Origin: Thiosocius sp963759055
GTDB lineage: Bacteria > Pseudomonadota > Gammaproteobacteria > Chromatiales > Chromatiaceae
NCBI GenBank assembly: GCA_963759055.1
Contig: CAVWYD010000003.1
Location: 62,001-126,000 of the forward strand
Length of the DNA stretch: 64,000 nucleotides
Reading direction: 5' to 3'
The notes beneath the pieces were generated by a model. The model worked only from the letters and a program-made list of their open reading frames with translations. It had not been told where the DNA came from and searched no databases. Every line of letters begins with the position of its first letter. Positions within the stretch are counted from its first letter, which is position 1. This document shows, piece after piece, positions 9,736 through 17,671 of this stretch. Made by a program: the position numbers and the translations under genes.

Positions 9736-10632
9736 CCGGGCCGTCCAGGCGGCCTCTGGATTCAACCGGCCCTGGTAGCAGCGTTGCGGCGGGGGATCGG
9801 CCTCATACAGTCTTTCCAGCCATCGCAGACTGTCCTCGACCCGCGTTCCGGGCCCGGAAAGCGCATGCGCCGCGTCTTTCCAATCGCCGCTTGGAGCCGT
9901 ATCGCCGAGTTCGGTGCTGAGGCCACACATGCGCCGATAGAGGCCCGGCAGCTCGGCGGCGATCCGGCCATCCAGCCGCATCGTCTCCAACGCCTCGAAC
10001 ACCGCCCGGGCACGCTCCGGGGCCGAGAATCGGCCGAAAAAATCCGGCAGGTTCACGTTCAGGGTGCCATAGCGCGTCTGTGCCCAGAGATGGGTGACAA
10101 TGGATTTGAAAAGCTGGAAATTGTCGGCCTGATTATCGAGGCGGGCAACGATCTCGGGCAGGTAGATGATTTCGCCATCGGTCCAGGCAAAGTCACCGGG
10201 CTCAATCTTCAGGCGACGACCCTCGAGGCCCTGAACGAAGGGGATCAGTATCGGTACCGCCTCCTCGAATACCGAACCGGCCGCGCGCTGATGGCCGACG
10301 GCAAGAAACCCGTCCAGATCGCGGATGATCGACATGGCCGACTGCAGCCCGGCATTGTCATAGCAGTCCATGGCGTGCAGGCACCAGGCGGAAACGACGT
10401 CCGGCTCAACCTCGTGCAGGGCCTCTTTCGCACGGTTGGCAAACTGAAACGCCAGCTCGGTGTTGGTGGCGGCGGCGCGCCGGGTCCATTCGAGGATAAA
10501 TTCCTGGCGTTCACGCGGCATCCCGGCGAGAACCGCCGTGAGACCCTCGGTGCGGATGAAGGTGAACTCGACCTCGAGGTATTCATCGAGACGCGAGACG
10601 ATGCTGGCGGCGTCGAGTGGTGAGCGGCTCAA
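8515..10632 (-). CDS. cbbO: CbbO-type VWA-domain Rubisco activase subunit (NorD-like)
   Basis: The protein is 705 residues from a TTG at 10632. The N-terminal 300 residues are helical (SRLDEYLEVEFTFI...). The C-terminal half holds an acidic linker and a von Willebrand A domain with MIDAS DMSGS at residues 527-531. CbbO pairs with the AAA+ ring CbbQ and recruits it to inhibited Rubisco. The frame ends with DIYR followed by TAAD and a stop just past the duplication junction, instead of the native KITS. The MoxR-like partner cbbQ lies 4.3 kb upstream on the same strand. NorD of denitrifiers is the main alternative, but no nor genes are present and the CbbQ neighbour fits CbbO better. Confidence 0.82.
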   Translation of the reverse strand: MSRSPLDAASIVSRLDEYLEVEFTFIRTEGLTAVLAGMPRERQEFILEWTRRAAATNTELAFQFANRAKEALHEVEPDVVSAWCLHAMDCYDNAGLQSAMSIIRDLDGFLAVGHQRAAGSVFEEAVPILIPFVQGLEGRRLKIEPGDFAWTDGEIIYLPEIVARLDNQADNFQLFKSIVTHLWAQTRYGTLNVNLPDFFGRFSAPERARAVFEALETMRLDGRIAAELPGLYRRMCGLSTELGDTAPSGDWKDAAHALSGPGTRVEDSLRWLERLYEADPPPQRCYQGRLNPEAAWTARLRRIERDKARLRESLRVVAEEIAQGRLDHSVPEQFEVEQPEENDLEMPLQIEVTLADQPLPIPDKVREQLTSILLDLGEIPPEYLTPAGEGEYDPALIEEQNLSPEDVWAGAYHEEGAFLYNEWDTKRQAHKKNWCVLREIDVPGGDTEFYRATMGKYAGFVRSLRRTFEILRGEDRLLKRQSDGEDVDIDALVEAWGDVHMGLEMTDRVFTRMHKEERNIAVMFMVDMSGSTRGWINDAEREALILLAEALNTLGDRYAIYGFSGWTRKRCEAFRVKDFDQPWDEQVIARVCGIEPKDYTRMGAPIRHLAHKLKQVEARTKLLVTLSDGKPDDYDLEYRGEYGIEDTRQALFEARRDGIHAYCITIDREGQGYLPHMYGAANYTVLDDVAKLPTKVSDIYRTAAD

Positions 10633-10799
10633 AGATTAACCTGCGTGTTGCTTGAAAAGAGATGGAGGTCCGCCGTGGATGGCCGTGGCGACAAGTTACG
10701 GCCGCATTCGGGAACAGGCTGAAACTATAAACCCGGTCGCCCGCTTCGGGTCAACCGCGCGTATTGCGGCGAAAAGGCCTTGTTTGGATGCGCTGGGTC

Positions 10800-13073
10800 T
10801 CAGGCGCGCCGGTCGCTGGGAAACTGCGTGACGTTGTCGAAGGGAATCTTCGAGCGGCCGGCCCGCGCTGCGGGCTTGCCCATCAGGAAGCCCTGTCCGC
10901 GAACGAAACCGGCTGCCCGTGCCGCCTCCAGCGTTGCGGTATCCTCGATACCCTCGGCCACCAGCTGGTGGCCGGATTCCAGAATCATCTGCGCCAGGTG
11001 GGTGACCATATTTCCCTGGGTCTTATCGCACAGCCCCTGCACCAGGCTGATATCGAACTTGACCACGTCGACTGGCATGCTGGACAGGTAACGTACCGAA
11101 GAGTATCCGCTGCCGAAGTCGTCCAGCGCGATCTCGAAACCGCGCTTGCGCAGCTTCGACAGATTCTCATTCGCCAGGCCGATCTGGGTGATCAGAGCCG
11201 TCTCCGTCACCTCGATCATCACGCGATAGTCTTTCAGGAAGGGTTCGAACTCGTCCAGCCAGCTGCAGACCTGGTCGTGGATGACCGATGGCCCGGACAG
11301 ATTGATCGAAACGCCGGTCCCGGGCTGCAGCTTGCCGGCACGCAGATCGACCAGTACCTGTCGTAACACGGCGCGGTCCAGTTCGACCTCCAGGCGTCGC
11401 GCCTCGACCACCGGGAAAATGTTCGAGGGCTGGATCATCTCGCCGTCTTTCTCGATCCGGACCAGGGCCTCATAGTGACAGATGGCGCCATCGAGCAGGT
11501 CGACGATCGGCTGGTAGGCCATGGTCAGCCCGCTGCCATAGATGACCGCATCGTAGACCGCGCTGTTGACCCAGCTCGAGAACAGACCCTCGGAATCGCG
11601 CGCCAAGTCCTCCGTAAACATGACCACATTGGCATTGCCCGGGCGCTTGGCCCGGTACATGGCGATATCCGCCTTCCACTGCAACGACTGCAGGCCTTCG
11701 ATATCGTCGACCCGGGCATTTGCCAGGCCCGCACTGATTCGCAGCGGCTCGCGAATCCCCAGCTGGGTAAAGTCATAACTGACAATCTTTTCATGGCAGC
11801 GCTCGGCGATGCCCAACGCCGAGGACTCATCGCAGTCGAGCAGGATAACGGCAAATTCATCACCGGCGATCCTGAAAAGTTCCTCGCCCCGGCGCAGCTC
11901 CTGACTGATGCGCCCGGCAATCGCCTTGAGCACCAGATCCCCGATACTGTGCCCGTAGGAGTCGTTGATTGCCTTGAAGTGATTGATGTCGAACAGCGCA
12001 AAGCACACCCCGATGTCACGCTCGCTGAGCAGCTGCGGCAGGTTCTGCATGAACTCATCGTAGGCACGCCGATTCTTGGCCCCGGTCAATGGATCGTGAT
12101 GCGCCATGGCCCACAATTCCTGACTCTTTTCCTCCAGGCTGCTGTGCACATCGACCAGGCGGCTCTGGTACTCGTTCAGCGACTCGCGAATCTTTTCTGT
12201 TTCGGCGATCGGCAGGATCCCGGCGAGGTCTTCAAGGATCAGGCCGCCGGGGCTGCTTTTCAGACGGTCGATATGGTTCGAGATCGCCCTCAGTGGTCGG
12301 ACGATGAGGAAAACAAGGGCGGGGAAAAGCGTGAGCGCGAAGATTCCCAGGATGATGCTCAGATTGAGGATGGCACCGGACAGCAGCCCGGATACCGCCT
12401 CGCTCATCGGATTGTCTCTCAGGGTGAACTGCATGGCGGACTGAAGCTGGCCCCAGGTCAGTGACGGGGCGGCGCCACGGTCGAAACTGATCGACTCCGG
12501 ATCGATGTAGCGGTAGGCATGGCTCTCGCGCATCTGCTGCAGAAAACGGATTCGCAGCCCGACGTACCCTAGCGGATGCTGCCTGTAAGTATCCCCGGGG
12601 CCGTACACGGTCCGGAACACCAGCAGGGTGGGCTCGGCCCCGGAGTAGTCCACGTACGAGGGTGGTGGCGGCGTTCCCAACTGGGCGGGCAAAAGGCGGC
12701 CGTCGAGTATGGCCAGTGCGCTGCCCTGGCGATCGTAAAGTTCTGCATCGGCCACGTATGCCGGCAGCATTTTGGAATGCATCATGCGGCGGTTGCGCCA
12801 GTAGGCGTAGTAACGTGGATTCTGCAATTGCTGCCCGACCTCTTCCCAGGCCGCAAACTCGTCGGCCTGCGCCTCTGTCTCCTGCAGCAACTGGTCCATC
12901 ACCAGCTTTATCTCGTCTTGGGCGGCCGCGCGGCTGGTGGCCGCCATATCGGCGCGGACCCGCTGGAACTCGGTATAGGTAAAGGCGCCATAGCTCAGGA
13001 ACGCGAGCAGCACCAAAGCAACCATGATCAGCGCGTAATTGGCAATCGACAAGCCGCGCCCGGACTCAGCCAT
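10800..13073 (-). CDS. Membrane GGDEF-EAL cyclic-di-GMP protein with periplasmic sensor
   Basis: The protein has 757 residues. TM1 is 12-33, a periplasmic CHASE-like region spans about 40-235, TM2 is 236-260, and a HAMP-like segment ends near 300. The GGDEF domain (320-485) has AGDEF at 403-407 in place of GGDEF and no clear RxxD inhibitory site. The EAL domain (500-740) keeps EAL at 535-537, SINLSG, EVTETA, DDFGSGYSS, VKFD and AEGIED. These are the metal- and catalysis-linked residues, so it is probably an active phosphodiesterase. Cyclase activity is uncertain because of the Ala. Its start overlaps the stop of the hydrolase gene, so the two are likely cotranscribed. Confidence 0.92.
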   Translation of the reverse strand: MAESGRGLSIANYALIMVALVLLAFLSYGAFTYTEFQRVRADMAATSRAAAQDEIKLVMDQLLQETEAQADEFAAWEEVGQQLQNPRYYAYWRNRRMMHSKMLPAYVADAELYDRQGSALAILDGRLLPAQLGTPPPPSYVDYSGAEPTLLVFRTVYGPGDTYRQHPLGYVGLRIRFLQQMRESHAYRYIDPESISFDRGAAPSLTWGQLQSAMQFTLRDNPMSEAVSGLLSGAILNLSIILGIFALTLFPALVFLIVRPLRAISNHIDRLKSSPGGLILEDLAGILPIAETEKIRESLNEYQSRLVDVHSSLEEKSQELWAMAHHDPLTGAKNRRAYDEFMQNLPQLLSERDIGVCFALFDINHFKAINDSYGHSIGDLVLKAIAGRISQELRRGEELFRIAGDEFAVILLDCDESSALGIAERCHEKIVSYDFTQLGIREPLRISAGLANARVDDIEGLQSLQWKADIAMYRAKRPGNANVVMFTEDLARDSEGLFSSWVNSAVYDAVIYGSGLTMAYQPIVDLLDGAICHYEALVRIEKDGEMIQPSNIFPVVEARRLEVELDRAVLRQVLVDLRAGKLQPGTGVSINLSGPSVIHDQVCSWLDEFEPFLKDYRVMIEVTETALITQIGLANENLSKLRKRGFEIALDDFGSGYSSVRYLSSMPVDVVKFDISLVQGLCDKTQGNMVTHLAQMILESGHQLVAEGIEDTATLEAARAAGFVRGQGFLMGKPAARAGRSKIPFDNVTQFPSDRRA

Positions 13074-13927
13074 GATCCGTCTCCGTAATCACCTTGATCA
13101 CCTCGTCAAGCAGATCGAATTCATGTGCCAGGTCGAAAAAATGATCGGCACCGGCCACCGCCCGTATTTCCACGCCCCCCACGGCCAGGGAATCCAGCCA
13201 GGCCCTGTCCGCCCGTTCGTCTTTGCCACCGAATATCACGGTTACCGGCACCGAAGCGGCTGTCAACGCCTGCCCAAGCCGGTCCCGGTCCCACTCGAGG
13301 TAGGACAGAAAGGCAGTCGCCGTGGTCGCATAGTCCCGGCAGTAACCCAGGCTGTATATCTGTATCTCGTCGACCCTCTGGGCCACGGACTCGACCGCGC
13401 GTTGCCTCAGGATCTCGACCCGGTCGGCCGAGGCCACCTGGCCGAAGGCGGTCATGCTTACAAGACAGTGCCTGCTCGATGCGCGCCTGGTGAGCATCCA
13501 GCATGGCTGCCAACAATACGCCGGCGGTACTGTGGCCAATGACCACCGGGGGCTTTCCCGCGCGCCTGGCCAACCACATGGTCCAGGCCGCAAGTTCGGC
13601 GACGTCCTGTTGCAGTGAATGGGTGTGAATGGCCTCGCAGGCCAGGCTCTGACGTCTGCGGTTCAGCCCCAGCGTCAATGAGGGCGTCAGCACGCTGAAG
13701 CCTTCATCGGCCAGGGATTCGGCCAGGCGGCGAACCGTCGGAAACTCACGCGTCTGCAGGAAGCCGTGCAGAATCAGGATTGCCGGCATATCGGCCGCAC
13801 CGGGCCAGTAATCCGCCTCGGCGACGAGATCTGGCGCCATGGACAACTCCATCCGTGCACTGCCCGCCAGAACTGCCGTCGGCATTGCTGCAATGAGCAG
13901 CCAGACTATCAAGGCAGTTACAGGCAC
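13066..13927 (-). CDS. Secreted or membrane-anchored alpha/beta hydrolase (frame break near 13467)
   Basis: The GTG start at 13927 has GGGAG seven bases upstream. A hydrophobic N-terminus ending VLAGSA looks like a signal peptide. The fold shows HGF (54-56, oxyanion region), the nucleophile elbow VVIGHSTAG (Ser133), GGKDERAD (acid) and GADHFFD (His). The first frame loses homology after QARIEQAL. Removing one T near 13467 gives EQALLVSMTAFGQVA and carries on to a stop at 13066, giving about 287 residues. The family resembles DUF3530-type or AB-hydrolase-5 proteins. The substrate is unknown. The stop overlaps the GGDEF-EAL start. Confidence 0.75.
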
Positions 13928-14251
13928 CAGCTCTCCCAGATCATCAAGAATATTGCGTAAGCCGCTAAAAGATAGCTTAATTTTTTTGCTTAGCGCAACA
14001 ACTAAATTTCCCAGGGCGCAAAAAACTACCTATCGAGGGCCTGTGACATGGTGCGAAGGTTAGTGCGGAAAAATGGCGCTTCTGATCGGCCGAAGCTCAG
14101 ATATTCGTTTTGATGGCCGCCGCAAAAGCGATCAAGAGCGCGTCGAAGAGCCCCGATAAGCTCTAGTGGCCCGCAGCAAAGAATCGGGAAAAGTTCCTCG
14201 GGCATGAAAGAAACCGACGCCTAAGGTAGGTGCATTTACGATGCAAGATGG
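13928..14251. other. 324-bp stretch without a recognised gene
   Basis: It lies between the pseudopilin (ending 14252) and the hydrolase start (13927), both on the minus strand. The part nearest the hydrolase (13945-14000) is AT-rich with a T7 run and may hold its promoter. No ORF with family similarity, tRNA or hairpin terminator was seen. Confidence 0.5.
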
Positions 14252-14700
14252 TTAACAACCGTTGGGGGTAGCTTGTGCAGGGTGGTCTGCGGCAAGGCCG
14301 ACAAAGTCACCGTTGCACCCACGCATAATGTCATCGCCTGTATTGACCGTACCGTCTGCACCAAGACTTATAAGGTCATAATTCAGCGGGGCTCCGTTTG
14401 AAGGCTGACCTTTCGATTCAGCGCGCCCTACAGATGGAGTTTGATACTGGTAGATCATTCCCCCATTGATCGGTCATGGTGATGCCGACGGCGGCGAGCG
14501 AGGCCGGTGGGTCGTTGTCGAGGAAACGATCGTTCAAAATCAGTTCGATCTGACGGATATCCTTGATCGTCGTACCGAATGCGAGCCTCTGCGATATAGC
14601 CCTGGTACAGCGGGATCGCGATCGCGGAGATGATCGCCAGGATGGCGACCGCAATCATGATCTCGATGAGACTGAATCCGTACTGCCTGCGAACACTCAT
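14252..14700 (-). CDS. Type II pseudopilin/type IV pilin-like protein, GspG-like (two frame breaks)
   Basis: The ATG at 14700 has GGAG nine bases upstream. The N-terminus has the class III signal (RRQYGFSLIEIMIAVAILAI) with Gly-Phe cleavage and Glu+5. Removing one base near 14583 gives IAEARFGTTIKDIRQIE, and one near 14463 gives DQWGNIYQYQTPSVGR. The repaired C-terminus (LISLGADGTVNTGDDI) matches the calcium-binding end of GspG-type pseudopilins. Repaired length is about 148 residues. No other gsp or pil gene is in the window, so this is a lone prepilin. Confidence 0.72.
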
Positions 14701-14970
14701 GATCCCGCTCCCGTATATCGCGGCTCAGAACCCCGCCGCACCGCGCGAAGGATTCCGACCGCACAACCCGTTCAACTTGTTGAACTCTGACTGACTTTCG
14801 TCTCTGCACCCGCAGGTTACGTCACATAACGGCTGTTTGGCGAAACAGTATCCCTATCTCTGTGATTTCGGCCAAAAATCGTAACTCTTTAAAAATGGCA
14901 CAAGCCGCATGACCGGACTGGAAGTGCGCCTGCCACCCGTCAGACTTGAGCACTGTTAGGCTGAAATCAT

Positions 14971-15789
14971 TCAAAATAGCGAGGAAGACAGCTCGTTCAC
15001 CGCGACCAGCATGTCGCGGTCATCGGTCAGCGCCTGCGCAACCGCGGCCCGGCAGGCGGTCACCGGCTCAACGCCAGTCGTGATCAGTTTGGCGGCGTGA
15101 ACCAACAGACGCGTCGAGGCGCCTTCATCCAGACCCTGACCCTTCAGGTTGCGGGTCATGTGGGCGAACCGGACCAGGCGCGCGGCCAGTTCACCCTCGA
15201 TCCCGGATTCGCGCTCGATGATCGTCTGCTCGAGCGAGGCGTTGGGGTAATCGAACTCCAAAGCGACAAAACGCTGTCGTGTGGACTGCTTGAGGTCCTT
15301 GAGCACCGACTGATAGCCCGGGTTATAGGACATCGCCAGACAGAACTCCGGCGCGGCCTCCAGCAGTTCGCCCAGCTTCTCCATCGGCAGCACCCGCCGG
15401 TCGTCACCCAGCGGATGTATCACCACCGTGGTGTCCTTGCGCGCCTCGACCACCTCGTCGAGGTAGCAGATCGCGCCGGAACGCACCGCACGCGCCAGAG
15501 GGCCGTCGATCCAGCTGGTCTCCCCACCCTTGACCAGGAAACGCCCGACCAGGTCGGAGGCAGTCAGGTCGTCGTGGCAGGAGACCGTGACCAGCGGCCG
15601 CTTGAGGCGCCAGGCCATGTGCTCCATGAAGCGCGTCTTGCCACAGCCGGTGGGCCCCTTGAGCAGCACCGGCAGCCGGTTCTGATAGGCCGCCTCGAAC
15701 ACCGCGATTTCATCACCTACGGGCTGGTAGTACGGCTCCTCGCTGATGAAGTTTTCTTCTGGTCTGAGGGTGTTGGCGGTCTCGTTCAA
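14971..15789 (-). CDS. cbbQ: CbbQ AAA+ ATPase, Rubisco activase motor
   Basis: The protein has 272 residues from a TTG at 15789 and opens with the family hallmark EEPYYQPVGDE. Walker A is GPTGCGKT (45-52) and Walker B is ICYLDEVVEA (107-116). A later block (SYNPGYQSVLKDLKQSTRQRF) carries sensor 1 and the arginine finger of MoxR-type ATPases. Its hexameric ring works with CbbO to remove inhibitory sugar phosphates from Rubisco. NorQ is the close alternative. Rubisco genes are not in the window, and four genes on the same strand separate it from cbbO. Confidence 0.87.
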   Translation of the reverse strand: MNETANTLRPEENFISEEPYYQPVGDEIAVFEAAYQNRLPVLLKGPTGCGKTRFMEHMAWRLKRPLVTVSCHDDLTASDLVGRFLVKGGETSWIDGPLARAVRSGAICYLDEVVEARKDTTVVIHPLGDDRRVLPMEKLGELLEAAPEFCLAMSYNPGYQSVLKDLKQSTRQRFVALEFDYPNASLEQTIIERESGIEGELAARLVRFAHMTRNLKGQGLDEGASTRLLVHAAKLITTGVEPVTACRAAVAQALTDDRDMLVAVNELSSSLF

Positions 15790-16390
15790 GGTCCGGTTTC
15801 CAAGTGGCTGGCGGCAGCGGTCGGGGACGCAGGCTAACTTTCACCGACCGGTGAAGCAACCACGACGGGCGCGGGGTGAACCCAGGACGGCCGTCTGAAG
15901 GAGCGGCCAGAGACCGAGTACGGGACGCAGAGGACTCAGAGGCGCAGAGAACGCAAAGGATTCTTGATTCCAGGGCCGGTGAGTATGCTATCAGCCGTGA
16001 CCCGATCAACCGTTCTCGAGAACTCGCTCATCGCCACGACCAAGGAATGCTCTCCGGCCGAGGCAATCAAGAAACTCTGCGTCCTCCGCGTCTCTGCGCC
16101 CTCTGCGTCCCGTTACTCGGAGGCCGGTCATTGCCCGTCGTGTGGGGTCGCTTCGGACCCTAGATACATACGCCCCCTCTATTAGTCCATCGGAAAATTC
16201 GATTGTTTGTGGATAGCGATAAATCCTCAACGGGAGTATCGTTATGGGTCCTTGTTTTGACCCGCGCCTGTGTGCATGCGCCGGGCATCCAGACTCAGAA
16301 TTCCGGGCCCCCACGGCCCTGCGCCGGTTGCCGCTGCGGGCCGCAATCAGGCGAAAGAGATTCATCACTATCCGCGACGGAGGACTATCC
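15790..16390. other. 601-bp intergenic region between divergent cbbQ and qmoA
   Basis: It holds the promoters of cbbQ (minus) and the qmo operon (plus), and one copy of the CGCAGAG inverted-repeat element (15922-16111). The 16112-16390 part is the qmo leader. It ends in GGAGGA six bases before the qmoA ATG. No ORF inside it has family similarity. Confidence 0.6.
15922..16111. repeat. CGCAGAG inverted-repeat element, copy 1
   Basis: The left arm, 15922-15969, starts GGGACGCAGAG and ends TTCTTGATT. The right arm, 16065-16111, is its imperfect reverse complement and ends in CTGCGTCCC. About 95 bp of unrelated sequence lies between. Each arm is itself a row of 8-11 bp units related to CGCAGAG. 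Confidence 0.85.
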
Positions 16391-17668
16391 ATGACGGAAG
16401 TCGTAGCCACCAACGAGACCATTCTCGTCGTCGGTGGCGGCATCAGCGGCATGACTGCCGCACTCGAGGCCGCCGAGACCGGGAAAAAGGTCGTGCTGGT
16501 TGAAAAGCGTCCCTATCTGGGCGGCCGAGTAAGTCAGCTGTACAAGTACTTCCCCAAATTGTGCCACCCGACTTGCGGCCTGGAGATCAACCAGCGCCGG
16601 GCCAAGATGAACCCCAACCTGACTATCCTGACGATGGCCGAGGTGACGGGCATCGAGGGCGAGGCAGGGGCATACACGGCGACCGTCAAACTGGCACCAC
16701 GCTACGTCAACGACAACTGCACCGGCTGCGGCGATTGCGGCAAGGCAGTCGAGACCGAGTTCGACGACGAATACAACTACGGCATGAGCAAGCGCAAGGG
16801 CGCCTACCTGCCGCACGTCATGGCACACCCGATGCAGTACGTCATCGACCCGCGCATCATCGGCACCGATGACGCGCAGAAGGCCAAGGATGCCTGCAAA
16901 TACGACGCGGTCGACCTCGACATGGAAGAGCGCGAGATCAAGTTCCCGGCGGGTGCCGTGATCTGGGCCACCGGCTGGCAGCCGTACGATGCGGCCAAGA
17001 TCCAGCCCTACGGCTACGACCGTTTCGACAACGTCATCACCAATGTCGAGTTCGAGCGCATGGCCGACCCCAAGGGCCCGACCGGCGGCAAGATCGTGCG
17101 CAAGGACGGCAAAGAGGCCAAGAACGTGGCCTTCATCCAGTGTGCCGGCTCGCGTGACCGCAATCACCTGTACCACTGCTCGCGCATCTGCTGCATGGCC
17201 TCGCTGAAGCAGACCCACTACGTGGTCGATGCCTACGAAGATGCCAAGGTCACGATCTACTACATCGACATCCGTGCAATCGACCGCTTCGAGGACTTCT
17301 ACCAGACCGTGAAGGACATGGACAACGTCACCTTCACCAAGTCCAAGGTCGCCAACGTGATCACCGACAAGGAAGGCAACCCGATCTGCTGTGGCGTGGA
17401 CACCGAGGGTTACCACCGTTACGAGAACACGCACGATCTGGTGGTTCTGGCCACCGGTATGGAGCCGTCGGTCGCCAAGAGCGACTTCCCGGTCGACATC
17501 GTGATCAACCGCGAGGGCTTTATCGAGCCCGATGCCGCCAACGGCGGTGTGTTCGCAGCGGGTTCCGCATCCGACGCATTGGATGTGAACCGCGCAGTTC
17601 AGCACGCAACCGGCGCCGCCCTGAAGGCTATTCAGGTGGTGAATCGCGTTGCAGGAGCGGAGGCTTAA
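16391..17668 (+). CDS. qmoA: QmoA, HdrA-like FAD/Fe-S subunit of the quinone-interacting oxidoreductase
   Basis: The ATG at 16391 follows GGAGGA. The protein has 425 residues. It has an N-terminal FAD-binding GGGISG (15-20), an LGGRVSQ segment, the Cys pair in KLCHPTCG (58, 62) and a ferredoxin-like NCTGCGDC (Cys110, 113, 116). It also has later CSRICC cysteines. The Qmo complex links the APS reductase AprAB to the quinone pool. In sulfur oxidisers it works in the direction sulfite + AMP to APS, with electrons to quinone. It is the first gene of an operon with 3- to 16-bp gaps (qmoA-qmoB-hdrC-hdrB). Confidence 0.95.
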   Translation: MTEVVATNETILVVGGGISGMTAALEAAETGKKVVLVEKRPYLGGRVSQLYKYFPKLCHPTCGLEINQRRAKMNPNLTILTMAEVTGIEGEAGAYTATVKLAPRYVNDNCTGCGDCGKAVETEFDDEYNYGMSKRKGAYLPHVMAHPMQYVIDPRIIGTDDAQKAKDACKYDAVDLDMEEREIKFPAGAVIWATGWQPYDAAKIQPYGYDRFDNVITNVEFERMADPKGPTGGKIVRKDGKEAKNVAFIQCAGSRDRNHLYHCSRICCMASLKQTHYVVDAYEDAKVTIYYIDIRAIDRFEDFYQTVKDMDNVTFTKSKVANVITDKEGNPICCGVDTEGYHRYENTHDLVVLATGMEPSVAKSDFPVDIVINREGFIEPDAANGGVFAAGSASDALDVNRAVQHATGAALKAIQVVNRVAGAEA

Positions 17669-17671
17669 GCA

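Noticed and set aside
8317..10623. 768-codon open frame on the plus strand opposite cbbO
   Set aside because: It is an antisense shadow; it even repeats the same meaningless peptide in both duplication units.
14895..14912. TGGCAC motif as a sigma54 promoter
   Set aside because: The -12 GC lies two bases too close to the -24 GG, and no gene on the plus strand follows within a useful distance.
15876..16163. Small frames encoding LCALCAS-like peptides in the repeat elements
   Set aside because: They arise from the CGCAGAG repeats in many frames and recur in every element copy without a conserved start.
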